A stretch of 36,983 nt of DNA from Acinetobacter gerneri DSM 14967 = CIP 107464 = MTCC 9824 (lineage in GTDB: Bacteria > Pseudomonadota > Gammaproteobacteria > Pseudomonadales > Moraxellaceae), in the NCBI RefSeq assembly GCF_000368565.1, contig NZ_KB849553.1, positions 24,898 through 61,880 of the forward strand. Direction: 5' to 3'. Both the position numbers and the translations under genes were made by a program. This document shows, piece by piece, positions 22,567 through 31,045 of the stretch. Below the pieces are notes generated by a model. It saw nothing but the letters and a program-made list of their open reading frames with translations, did no database searches and was not told the DNA's origin. Each line of letters begins with the position of its first letter. Position 1 is the stretch's first letter.

Positions 22567-23694
22567 ATGTGGCAATGGATGAAAAATGTCTGGTTTTTAA
22601 GCCGGAAAGAACTGCGCAGTTTGCTAGGTGATTATACGTTAATGGTCTTGATTGTGGTGGTCCTTTCGGTGGCTGTTTATACGGTTTCTACAGGAATTAC
22701 CACGGAAGTCCGTCATTCATCAATTGCCATTCTCGATGCCGACCATTCGCAGTTATCGTATCAAATACGGGATGCCTTACAGCAGCCGTATTTTAAAACG
22801 CCAGTACTGGAACAACGGGAAAATATCGACCAGCAGATGAATCAGGGCGGATATGTTTTTGTGATTGACATTCCTGCCAATTTTGAAAAAGATGTGGTCG
22901 CAGGTCGTGCCCCTGAAATTCAGGTTTTGGCGGATGCAACCTCAGTTACACAGGCCGGTATTGGTCTAGTCTATCTTCAACAAATCATTTCACAGCAAGT
23001 CAGTCAATTTTTAAAACAGCCTTCTTCAGAAAGTTTACTCCCGGTGAAGCCTGTCCTGCATGTCATGTATAACCCGAATGGCGAATCACATTGGTATCTC
23101 AGTGTTGTGCAGATTATTGCCAATATTACCCTGCTGGCCATGGTGCTGGTTGGTGCGGCAATTATCCGCGAGCGTGAACATGGAACCATTGAGCATTTAT
23201 TGGTGATGCCAGTTTCTGCCAGTGAAATTGCTATGGCCAAAATTCTGACCAATGGATTGGTGATTACCGTAGCTGCTTTACTGTCCTTATGGCTTGTCGT
23301 AAATCACTGGTTGCAGGTACCCATTAATGGTTCTGTGACTTTATTTACCTTGGGAACAGTGATTTATTTGTTTTCGGTATCGGCACTGGGAATCTGGTTG
23401 GCAACGCTTGCTCCCACAATGCCACAATTTGGCTTGCTATGTTTGCCGGTATATGTGGTCACACGGTTATTGTCCGGTTCGGAGTCGCCACTGGAAAGTA
23501 TGCCTGAAGTCATGCAATGGTTGACGCAGATTTCACCCGTCACACAATATGTTCAGTTCGGACAGTTTGTTTTATTCCGGAATGCCGGTATTGATAGTGT
23601 GTGGGATAAATTACTGATTATGACGCTGATGGGGATTGTATTTCTGGCATTGGCACTTGGGCGTTTTCGTCATATGTTGGCACGGCAAGGTTAA
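22567..23694 (+). CDS. yhhJ: ABC-2 type permease (YhhJ-like)
   Basis: 375-residue inner-membrane permease of the ABC-2 family starting one base after the rbbA stop codon. Residues about 22-45 form the first helix, a large periplasmic domain follows (HSSIAILDADHSQLSYQIRD...), and five helices from about residue 185 include the diagnostic IIREREHGTIEHLLVMPVS segment. E. coli YhhJ has nearly the same length (374). It has no ATPase of its own and would pair with the permease half of RbbA, giving two transmembrane domains and two ATPase domains for one transporter. Confidence 0.88.
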   Translation: MWQWMKNVWFLSRKELRSLLGDYTLMVLIVVVLSVAVYTVSTGITTEVRHSSIAILDADHSQLSYQIRDALQQPYFKTPVLEQRENIDQQMNQGGYVFVIDIPANFEKDVVAGRAPEIQVLADATSVTQAGIGLVYLQQIISQQVSQFLKQPSSESLLPVKPVLHVMYNPNGESHWYLSVVQIIANITLLAMVLVGAAIIREREHGTIEHLLVMPVSASEIAMAKILTNGLVITVAALLSLWLVVNHWLQVPINGSVTLFTLGTVIYLFSVSALGIWLATLAPTMPQFGLLCLPVYVVTRLLSGSESPLESMPEVMQWLTQISPVTQYVQFGQFVLFRNAGIDSVWDKLLIMTLMGIVFLALALGRFRHMLARQG

Positions 23695-23709
23695 ACCAGG
23701 GGGATAAAA

Positions 23710-25167
23710 ATGAATAAATGGCTGTATGTGAGTTTGTTAACGGGGTTAATTTTAAGTGGCTGTGCCAAAAATCAAGTCCAAGTAGAGTCCCAGGTTATGC
23801 TGCCTTTACAATTTGATCAGACCGATATGGCAAAAGGATCGGCAGAAATTGCACAATGGTGGCAAAACTGGAATGATCCTGTGCTAAACCGATTGATTGA
23901 ACAGGGACTGACAACCAATCACGAGTTAAAGGTAGCACTGGAAAATTTACAGGCTGCACGTTCTACCACACAATTAGCAGAAGCCGACCTCAAGCCCGCC
24001 TTAGGGGCCAATGCAGGGGTTAGTGCTCATCAATTCCAGCTAGACAATCCGTTAAATTCAGATGTGAAAAATGTTTTATCTCAACTCGGGTCATCACTGG
24101 GCGATGATAATTTCAATTTTAATGGACATGCGCAGCACATGGGCTTTATTGCGAGCTGGGAACTCGATATTTTTGGACAGAAAAAAAGTGATGTAGATGC
24201 TGCCCGATATGCCAGTCTGGCGACCATGCAGCAATGGTATGGCGCTCAAATGCTGGTTGCTAGTGATATTGCCCAGAATTACTTTACCGTTCGCAGTTTA
24301 CAGCAACGCATCAAAATTGGTGATCATACGGTTGCGACGTTACAGCAGTTAAAACGGTATGCTCAGGGGAGATTTAGAGCTGGCCAGATTACCGATTATG
24401 ATGTTAAAGATGTAGATGCCAAACTTACAGCAGTACAAGCACAATTAGCCACTCTACAGGCACAGGCCGATGCGTATCAGCGTAATATCGCGGTATTGAC
24501 CGGCCAAGTGCCACAAGGATTTAAACTCGCAGCAAGCCCACAAAATATCTTGCAGCATATTCCAGCCCCCCCGCAAGGACAGCGGCCGTTGCAAATCCTG
24601 AATCGTCGTCCAGATATACAGGCCAAACAGGCGGTGGTACAAGCATATAGTGCCAAACGGGCCAGTGCACAGGCAGATTTATTACCGCGTTTTAATATGC
24701 AGTTTTTTTGGCAAACCGGGCAATTGAGTCTGGATAGCGATTTACCAGATTTAAAAGGTTATGGTGGTTTGGTGAGTGCAGGGATGACTTTGCCAATTTT
24801 TACAGCCGGACGTATTCATCATAATATTGAAATAAGTGATCATCGTTTGCAGGCTGCTCTGGCCGATTATGATCATGCTGTATTAAAAGCACTTGCTGAA
24901 GTAGACAGTAGTTATCAGCTTCAATTTGCGTTAAGTCGTCAAAATCTTTTATTGGCACAGGCACTGCATAAAGCCAATCAACAAGCCAAAGATGCCAGTA
25001 CATTGTATCGTTATGGCCAAATGACGCTGGATCGTGCACTTAGTGCACGTTTAACCGCAAATGAGCTTGCAGATAAACAGGTTCAGGGAAAGCTGGCGCA
25101 GGCACAAAATCTACTGGATCTGTATAAAACACTTGGCGGGGGGTGGCAATCCACCCAGTCTGACTGA
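23710..25167 (+). CDS. Outer-membrane efflux lipoprotein (NodT/OprM type)
   Basis: 485-residue TolC-superfamily channel. The signal peptide ends in the lipobox LSGC (cleavage before Cys19), so it is an outer-membrane lipoprotein. The two outer-membrane-factor repeats are visible: SIAQWWQNWNDPVLNRLI-like start (EIAQWWQNWNDPVLNRLIEQ), AELDIFG motif variant ASWELDIFGQKKSDVDAARY, and in the second half RRPDIQAKQAVVQAYSAKR and SAGMTLPIFTAGRIHHNI. It begins 15 bp after yhhJ with GGGGG upstream, so the operon encodes a complete tripartite exporter. E. coli's yhiI-rbbA-yhhJ has no linked outer-membrane gene, so this fourth gene is a useful difference. Confidence 0.92.
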   Translation: MNKWLYVSLLTGLILSGCAKNQVQVESQVMLPLQFDQTDMAKGSAEIAQWWQNWNDPVLNRLIEQGLTTNHELKVALENLQAARSTTQLAEADLKPALGANAGVSAHQFQLDNPLNSDVKNVLSQLGSSLGDDNFNFNGHAQHMGFIASWELDIFGQKKSDVDAARYASLATMQQWYGAQMLVASDIAQNYFTVRSLQQRIKIGDHTVATLQQLKRYAQGRFRAGQITDYDVKDVDAKLTAVQAQLATLQAQADAYQRNIAVLTGQVPQGFKLAASPQNILQHIPAPPQGQRPLQILNRRPDIQAKQAVVQAYSAKRASAQADLLPRFNMQFFWQTGQLSLDSDLPDLKGYGGLVSAGMTLPIFTAGRIHHNIEISDHRLQAALADYDHAVLKALAEVDSSYQLQFALSRQNLLLAQALHKANQQAKDASTLYRYGQMTLDRALSARLTANELADKQVQGKLAQAQNLLDLYKTLGGGWQSTQSD

Positions 25168-25260
25168 ATAAAGTGCTTTAATTGCTCTATTCATCTTCTA
25201 CCCAGGTAGAAATTTAAATTTTGATGGTTTGGAAAAATTCAGCTTTTGAATATTTGTGTA

Positions 25261-25290
25261 ATAAAGCCCTTGTTTTTACAAGGGCTTTAT
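25261..25290 (+). terminator. Rho-independent terminator of the export operon
   Basis: Perfect 13-bp arms ATAAAGCCCTTGT and ACAAGGGCTTTAT around TTTT, about 95 bp after the last stop codon. From 25291 to 25406 I see no gene or clear site. Confidence 0.85.
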
Positions 25291-25406
25291 TTATCCAATG
25301 GTTTGAGCAGTCAGGTTGTAGCACTGCTACGTCATGAGATTGTTTATATCTAAAAGCATCATGTGAAAATTATTCTGATTGTGTTTTTGAGTAATAAAGT
25401 TAAATA

Positions 25407-25809
25407 CTAAGTAATAAACAATAATACTTGGCCTTCACGTTTCAGTTGTTGCCAGACCTTACGCACACCGTATCGACCTGAACTTTCTTTCCAAATTCGC
25501 TTAATCTCCTCAGCATGCTGCAAGTCATGTAAATCTTGTTTCGCTCGATGTTCTGGATTTACTGTGAGATCTAAAGTCCGGTAATAGGTTGAAGTAGCGA
25601 TCGGTAAAATCCTACAAATCGCCTCAACACCATATCGATCTTTATTGTTAAGGATAAAATCCACCATTATTTGTGTGGGCGGTCGAGCTCCGCCTGGGCG
25701 AAAAAAGCGGCTGCTTTACGTAGAATTTCATTGGCACGTTTTAATTCTTTAATTTCACGTTCCATTTGCTTCATTTTTTCTTGGTCAGATATCTGTTGTA
25801 CTTTGGCAG
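25407..25809 (-). pseudogene. IS3-family relic, orfA end and orfB start
   Basis: Two short minus-strand frames. 25667-25809 encodes the end of an OrfA (AKVQQISDQEKMKQMEREIK, then LKRANEILRKAAAFFAQAEL); 25407-25667 encodes the first 78 or so residues of an OrfB (MVDFILNNKDRYGVEAICRI to SSGRYGVRKVWQQLKREG) before similarity breaks off near 25440. The OrfA N-terminus is cut at 25810 by the inserted element, and the lost half is not found beyond that element's other end. Neither piece can make transposase. Confidence 0.85.
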
Positions 25810-25880
25810 GGTAATCCTCCCTAAAAATAATTGAGTTTAAAAGTAGAAAATCGAATAACCTTGATTTAAGGAGATTTTCT

Positions 25881-26147
25881 ATGAAAACATCTAAGTATTC
25901 AGACAGCTTGATCATGAGTATCTTGAAGCAAGCTGAAGCAGGAACACCCATACCGAACTTGTGCCGCGAACATGGTATGAGCTCTGCTACATTCTACAAG
26001 TGGAAGTCCAAATATGGCGGCATGGATCTTTCAATGATGACGCGGCTTAAAGAACTTGAGGCTGAAAATGCCCGTTTAAAACGCATGTATGCTGATGAGC
26101 GGCTAAAGTCAGACATCTTGCAAGATGCACTTTTAAAAAAGTTTTAA
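25881..26147 (+). CDS. IS3-family transposase OrfA
   Basis: 88-residue DNA-binding subunit: helix-turn-helix DSLIMSILKQAEAGTPIPNL and CREHGMSSATFYKWKSKYGG, followed by the leucine-zipper region LKELEAENARLKRMYADERL. This is the IS407-like OrfA type. A slippery A6G run at 26135-26141, just before the stop, would allow -1 frameshifting into orfB. GGAG precedes the ATG. Confidence 0.92.
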   Translation: MKTSKYSDSLIMSILKQAEAGTPIPNLCREHGMSSATFYKWKSKYGGMDLSMMTRLKELEAENARLKRMYADERLKSDILQDALLKKF

Positions 26148-26209
26148 GGCCTGTTCAGCGAAAGTTACTTGCTCAGCAAGCTACTGAGCAATTTAAGATT
26201 TCAATCAGC

Positions 26210-26956
26210 ATGGCCTGCTTAATTTTTAAAGTCAGTCAAACGTGTTATCGCTATAAAGCTCGTTTAGATGAAGAGAATCAACAGATTGCCGAATGGTTGA
26301 TTCAATTAACCAATGATCATAAAACATGGGGCTTCAAGCTTTGTTTCCTGTATTTGCGTAATGTTAAAAAATACAAATGGAACCACAAACGTGTCTATCG
26401 CATTTATAAGGAGCTTGAGCTTAATTTAAGAATCAAGCCTAATAAGCGGATTAAACGAGAACAGCCTGAAACCCTTGCAGTACCGACAGCTAAGAATGAA
26501 TCATGGTCAATGGACTTTATGTATGATCAACTCAGTGATGGACGTAGTTATCGAGTTCACAACGTGATTGATGACTATAATCGCGAGTCATTGGATATAT
26601 TGATTGACTTTTCGTTGCCAGCAGAACGTGTGCTGAGAGGACTTGATCAGCTCATTGAATGGCGAGGTAAACCTAAACGCATTAGAACCGACAATGGCCC
26701 AGAGTATATAAGTGAGCTGATGGAAAAGTGGTGTGATCAGCATGGTATTGAGCATGTATTTACTCAACCAGGCAATCCACAGCAAAATGCATATGTTGAG
26801 CGATTTAATCGTACAGTACGTTATGAGTGTCTAAATCAATATTTATTTCGAGATCTGAGCGAGGTGCAGGACTATACAACTGACTGGCAGTACTTTTATA
26901 ATCATGAACGACCTCATATGTCAGTAAATGGTTGTCCACCTATTTTTAAACAATAA
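26210..26956 (+). CDS. IS3-family transposase OrfB
   Basis: 248 residues from the first ATG, but the functional product is an OrfAB fusion made by -1 slippage at 26135-26141; the OrfB frame is open from there (words KVLRPVQRKLLAQQATEQ). The DDE core has Asp in WSMDFMYDQL, Asp in RIRTDNGPEYIS and Glu in NAYVERFNRTVRYE. It ends NGCPPIFKQ, slightly short of many relatives, which may be natural. Core residues are intact. Confidence 0.9.
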   Translation: MACLIFKVSQTCYRYKARLDEENQQIAEWLIQLTNDHKTWGFKLCFLYLRNVKKYKWNHKRVYRIYKELELNLRIKPNKRIKREQPETLAVPTAKNESWSMDFMYDQLSDGRSYRVHNVIDDYNRESLDILIDFSLPAERVLRGLDQLIEWRGKPKRIRTDNGPEYISELMEKWCDQHGIEHVFTQPGNPQQNAYVERFNRTVRYECLNQYLFRDLSEVQDYTTDWQYFYNHERPHMSVNGCPPIFKQ

Positions 26957-27009
26957 CAAGGCTTTAGATTTTCTACCCATTAATTCAATTAAAAATGGGG
27001 GGTATTACC

Positions 27010-27293
27010 ATCTATTGTGTATGAAGAGAATTTTAAAATATAGTTAAATATATCTCTCCAATGGTAGGGGGAATGAATAAACCAATAGAAATATGTTTCT
27101 TGCATATATTAAAAAAATTTAAGCACATGATATTTATAAATAAAATATATGGTTTATATAACAATGTAATCAGAATGAATAGTTTGTTTAAGCGTAATAT
27201 ACTGAGAAAAATACTTGAATATAATTAGAATTGTTGAATTGAAAAATGTATACTCTCGGACTGTAAAATGTAAACATAATTTAGAGAATTTAC
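27010..27293 (+). other. AT-rich leader of the type I secretion operon
   Basis: 284 bases without a gene between the IS3 end and the TolC-like gene. The sequence is strongly AT-rich with many TATA-like words, for example TATATAAC near 27157 and TAATATACT near 27195, so a promoter is likely somewhere in it, but I cannot choose a convincing -35/-10 pair. No terminator or operator palindrome is obvious. Confidence 0.4.
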
Positions 27294-28907
27294 GTGCTTA
27301 GTCATAATCATTCATTTGTAAATAAGAGATTAAGTATTTGCGTGCTACTGTTAATGTTTCACCCGTGCATAGCTTTTGCACGTGTTGGCACAGAACAAGC
27401 ACTGCCGATCAATCAGCAAGATAATCCTGATGCTCAAAATATGCTTTCTCAATTTAATGCTCAGAAAACTCCCTTAAGGCAAACATTAAAAGACGGTTTT
27501 AATCAATTACTCAGTCCACAAAGTAGCGAAGAATATAAGACCATTAAATTAAATCAATTGTCTAAGTATGATTATGATCCAACACAAACAGACAGTTTAC
27601 CGACCATTGGTTATCAACCCAATCGCCAACAGAGTCGTTCAACAAACGATCAAGCGGTGGGCACACAGTACGCATTTGAAAGTTTAGACTTTTATAGTGC
27701 TATTCAGCGTGCAGTTTCTCGGCATCCTCAAATCAGTCAGAGTATCTCTAATCTTGCTGCGCAAAATTCAAATATCGATGTTGCAAAAGCAAATTACTAT
27801 CCACAAATTTCTGGTGGGATTTCAACAGGAGATATGAGTCATGGTGAGGGTGGACGTCAACTGATCAGTATTAATGCAACACAGATGTTATATGACTTTG
27901 GTAAAACCAAGAGTTTGGTCAGTGAACAGCAGGCAAAACTATTGGTTAATCAAGCGAATGTATTAATTAATATTGATGATATTGCTAGCCAGGTTGCGGA
28001 TACCATCGTCAATATTAATCGTTATCGGACTTTAAGCGAAATCGCTCAGGATCAGATTGCTGGGATTAGTCGAATTGCAGAGATTGCCAATTTACGTGCA
28101 AAAGCGGGTATCAGTAGTCAGGCTGACCCTGTGCAAGCGCAGTCTTATTTGGAAGCTGCGCGCTCAAACTTGATTGCACAACAAAGTCAACTATCGATTT
28201 ACCAAGAAAAGTTGCGCACATTATTAAACCTCGATACTCGTGCAACACAATGGAAACTTCCAGACGGATTATTGCAAAACTCAAAAATATTTGAGGCAGC
28301 TGAATTTAGCAAAATTCCTAGAATGATGGCAGCACAAGCAGAAATTGAGGTTGCCCAATTACAAAAGAAACAAGTCGATTTAAGTCGATATCCAACATTT
28401 AATATTAAAGGTTCGTTGAGCCAGGCGGTAAATGGGGTTAACCCAAATAACCACGAAGATAACGGTATGTATAACTCAATCATGTTTGAAGCGAATAGCA
28501 ACTTTTATCAGGGTGGCGCAACCAACTCACGCTCACGTGCTGCAAGTTATGCAGAACAAGCGGCACGTGCTCAAGTCAATGCAGTGCAATTAGATGTGTT
28601 AAACCAGATTCGTGCAACTCGAGAAAATATTGAAAATAAGAAACGTCAAATGGATGTGTTGATTAGCCAACAATCTATTTCTGTACGAACCAAAGAGCTA
28701 TATCAAGAGCAATATAAACTTGGCACACGTACTGTGGTGGATTTGCTCAATGCCGAACAAAGTATTCATAGTGCCAGCATGCAAATTGAGACGAACCGTT
28801 ACGATATTTATAGCAGTTTGGTGCAATTTATTGCAGTGAGCGGTAACGCACGTGATGTTTATCAGCTCAACAATATGACAATTCAAGGGGTAGAGATCCG
28901 ACCATGA
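27294..28907 (+). CDS. TolC-like outer-membrane channel of a type I secretion system
   Basis: 537-residue outer-membrane protein. GTG start (27294) with AGAG upstream; a signal peptide RLSICVLLLMFHPCIAFA precedes a probable cleavage before RVGTEQ. The mature N-terminus has a 100-residue low-complexity extension, then the outer-membrane-factor repeats begin at FYSAIQRAVSRHPQISQSIS, with NYYPQISGGIS; the second repeat contains RYPTFNIKGSLSQAVNG and the C-terminal YKLGTRTVVDLLNAEQSI block diagnostic of TolC/LapE-type T1SS channels. The stop overlaps the ABC gene start by four bases, so the three secretion genes form a tightly coupled operon. Confidence 0.92.
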   Translation: MLSHNHSFVNKRLSICVLLLMFHPCIAFARVGTEQALPINQQDNPDAQNMLSQFNAQKTPLRQTLKDGFNQLLSPQSSEEYKTIKLNQLSKYDYDPTQTDSLPTIGYQPNRQQSRSTNDQAVGTQYAFESLDFYSAIQRAVSRHPQISQSISNLAAQNSNIDVAKANYYPQISGGISTGDMSHGEGGRQLISINATQMLYDFGKTKSLVSEQQAKLLVNQANVLINIDDIASQVADTIVNINRYRTLSEIAQDQIAGISRIAEIANLRAKAGISSQADPVQAQSYLEAARSNLIAQQSQLSIYQEKLRTLLNLDTRATQWKLPDGLLQNSKIFEAAEFSKIPRMMAAQAEIEVAQLQKKQVDLSRYPTFNIKGSLSQAVNGVNPNNHEDNGMYNSIMFEANSNFYQGGATNSRSRAASYAEQAARAQVNAVQLDVLNQIRATRENIENKKRQMDVLISQQSISVRTKELYQEQYKLGTRTVVDLLNAEQSIHSASMQIETNRYDIYSSLVQFIAVSGNARDVYQLNNMTIQGVEIRP

Positions 28908-31045
28908 GTAATAAAATCAATACCCAACCGTGGTTACAAGCGGTATTAACTGTTGCCAAACATTATCGGATTGAGCCTTCAGAGGAACGTATTCGTTTAG
29001 AGTTAAATTGGGGTGATCATCATACTTTAGATGATGCCTTACATATGATTACTCGCCAAGTCGGGTTGAGTTTAAGAAAAGTCGAGTTTAGCCAAGATTT
29101 ATTGAATCCGTGGCGTTTACCTTTGGTTGTCGGTTTTAAAGATGGTCAAGTTGGTGTTATTGATAAAGCGGATGATCAAGGCAATCTCAGTGTACAAATG
29201 AGTGGGGATCAGGGCTTAGCACAACAATTTAGTGTAACGACTTTACTTGAACATGTAGACGTTGCCTATATCTTACGCCCTGAAATTTCAGTATCAGATG
29301 CACGTGTTGATGAATATATCAAACCATTTGAGAAAAATTGGTTTTGGAGCATCGTGCTGAAAGACTGGAAACGTTACATTGATATTTTATTTGCCTCTTT
29401 ATTGGCAAATATCTTGGCATTGGCCACTATTGTCTTTTCCATGAATGTATATGACCGAGTGGTACCATCGCAGTCGATACCAACACTCTGGGTACTGTTT
29501 AGTGGTGTGATCTTGGCTGCAGTGTTTGAATTTGTATTACGTTTAGCGCGTGCACATATCTCAGATATGATTGGTAAGCGCGCAGACTTAAAGATCTCTG
29601 ATCGTGTTTTTGGTCATGCATTACGCATTAAAAATAAAGAACGCTCTAAATCAACGGGAACTTTTATTTCGCAAATTCGTGAATTGGAAAGTGTTCGTGA
29701 AATGGTGACATCAACCACTATTTCTGCCATTGCAGATTTGCCTTTCTTTTTCTTATTCTTAGCAATTTTTTGGTTAATTGGTGGTAATTTATTTTGGGTG
29801 ATTGTGATCATTGTCCCGATTATGATTTTACCTGGTTTGTTGGCACAAAAGCCTTTAGCTAAGTTGGCGCAAGAAGGTATGCGTGAGTCATCAATCCGTA
29901 ATGCAATATTGGTTGAGTCGGTACAAGGTATTGAAGATATTAAACTGTTACGTGCAGAATCAAGATTTCAAAACCAATGGAACCACATGAATGATGTGTC
30001 TGCTAGCATCAGCATGAAACAACGAAAAATCACCCATTTTATTTCTACATGGTCACAAAAAATTCAGGGTTTAACTTTTGCGATTGTGGTTTTAGTGGGA
30101 TGCTTTGCGGTTATGGAAGGTGAAATGACCACAGGGGCTTTGGTGGCATGCTCGATTCTCTCTTCACGCATGTTGGCACCAATTGCCAATATTTCAGCTG
30201 TACTTGGTCGTTTACAACAGTCGAAAACAGCAAAACAAAGTTTAGATGAATTAATGAAAAAACCTGTGGATCAGCCAGAGCGTGCACAGTTAATTCAACG
30301 TGCAGCAATTAATGGTGCGTATCAATTTAATAATGTTGCATTTAAATACACAGAGGAAGACAGTCAACCAAGTTTAGCGATTCAAAACTTGACAATTAAA
30401 CCTGGTGAACGCATTGCTATTCTGGGGCGCAATGGTGCAGGTAAATCGACGTTATTGCAGTTATTATCGGGTATGCAAAGTCCAGATCAGGGCAGTATTC
30501 AGCTAGATGGTGTGGATTTACATTTATTAGACCCTGCGGATGTGCGTCGTGATGTTGGATTGCTTAACCAAAACGCCCATCTTTTTTATGGCACGATTCG
30601 TGAAAACCTAACGCTTGGTGCACCACTCAGTAGTGATGATGACATTCTCAAAGCATTGAATATTACAGGTGCTTTAGCATTTGTTCAGGCGAAAAAAGAA
30701 GGTTTAGAGCATATTGTGCTTGAAGGTGGTGGTGGTTTCTCTGGTGGACAACGTCAAGCACTATTACTAACACGTTTATTGTTGTGTCAACCTAATGTCT
30801 TACTTTTAGATGAGCCTACTGCATCTATTGATGATGTTGCTGAGAAACAATTAATTGAGCACTTAAAAGCATGGTTAGGTCATCGCACTTTAGTGGTGGC
30901 GACACATCGTCGTGCTGTTTTAGAGTTAGTTGATCGTATTATCGTAGTAAATAATGGTCGTATTGTGATGGATGGTCCACGTGATCAAATTCTCTCGAAT
31001 AATCAGCCTAAACCTGAGCAAGTTGCTACGGGAGCAAAATCATGA
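28904..31045 (+). CDS. Type I secretion ABC transporter with degenerate C39-like domain (LapB/RtxB type)
   Basis: 713-residue inner-membrane ABC exporter. Residues 1-130 form a C39 peptidase-like domain in which the catalytic cysteine region is replaced by KHYRIEPSEERIRLEL; such inactive domains bind RTX-type substrates without cutting them. Six transmembrane helices lie between about residues 155 and 430. The ATPase has Walker A GRNGAGKST (about 508), signature GGFSGGQRQ (about 609), Walker B LLLDEPT (about 633) and H-loop ATHR (about 665). This composition is that of exporters of giant repeat adhesins (LapB, BapA exporter) rather than bacteriocin exporters. Its start overlaps the TolC stop, and its stop overlaps the HlyD start. 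Confidence 0.92.
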   Translation: MSNKINTQPWLQAVLTVAKHYRIEPSEERIRLELNWGDHHTLDDALHMITRQVGLSLRKVEFSQDLLNPWRLPLVVGFKDGQVGVIDKADDQGNLSVQMSGDQGLAQQFSVTTLLEHVDVAYILRPEISVSDARVDEYIKPFEKNWFWSIVLKDWKRYIDILFASLLANILALATIVFSMNVYDRVVPSQSIPTLWVLFSGVILAAVFEFVLRLARAHISDMIGKRADLKISDRVFGHALRIKNKERSKSTGTFISQIRELESVREMVTSTTISAIADLPFFFLFLAIFWLIGGNLFWVIVIIVPIMILPGLLAQKPLAKLAQEGMRESSIRNAILVESVQGIEDIKLLRAESRFQNQWNHMNDVSASISMKQRKITHFISTWSQKIQGLTFAIVVLVGCFAVMEGEMTTGALVACSILSSRMLAPIANISAVLGRLQQSKTAKQSLDELMKKPVDQPERAQLIQRAAINGAYQFNNVAFKYTEEDSQPSLAIQNLTIKPGERIAILGRNGAGKSTLLQLLSGMQSPDQGSIQLDGVDLHLLDPADVRRDVGLLNQNAHLFYGTIRENLTLGAPLSSDDDILKALNITGALAFVQAKKEGLEHIVLEGGGGFSGGQRQALLLTRLLLCQPNVLLLDEPTASIDDVAEKQLIEHLKAWLGHRTLVVATHRRAVLELVDRIIVVNNGRIVMDGPRDQILSNNQPKPEQVATGAKS

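Larger units (their letters stand above)
25810..27009 (+). mobile_element. IS3-family element inserted into an IS3 relic, 1.2 kb
   Basis: The ends GGTAATCCTCCCTAAAAA (left) and GGTAATACCCCCCATTTT (right end read inward) are imperfect inverted repeats that stay similar for about 42 bp, to GTAGAAAAT on both sides. Encodes OrfA and OrfB on the + strand with a frameshift signal. The bases outside (GGCAG and ATCTA) are not duplicated, consistent with loss of host sequence on the right after insertion. Confidence 0.82.

Noticed and set aside
22148..22582. 144-codon frame overlapping the end of the rbbA-like gene
   Set aside because: Plus-strand alternative frame of the permease helices, with unnatural Cys/Gly-rich composition.
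18775..25167. Multidrug-resistance operon
   Set aside because: The family match is to yhiI-rbbA-yhhJ, for which no drug specificity can be read from sequence; no resistance claim is justified.
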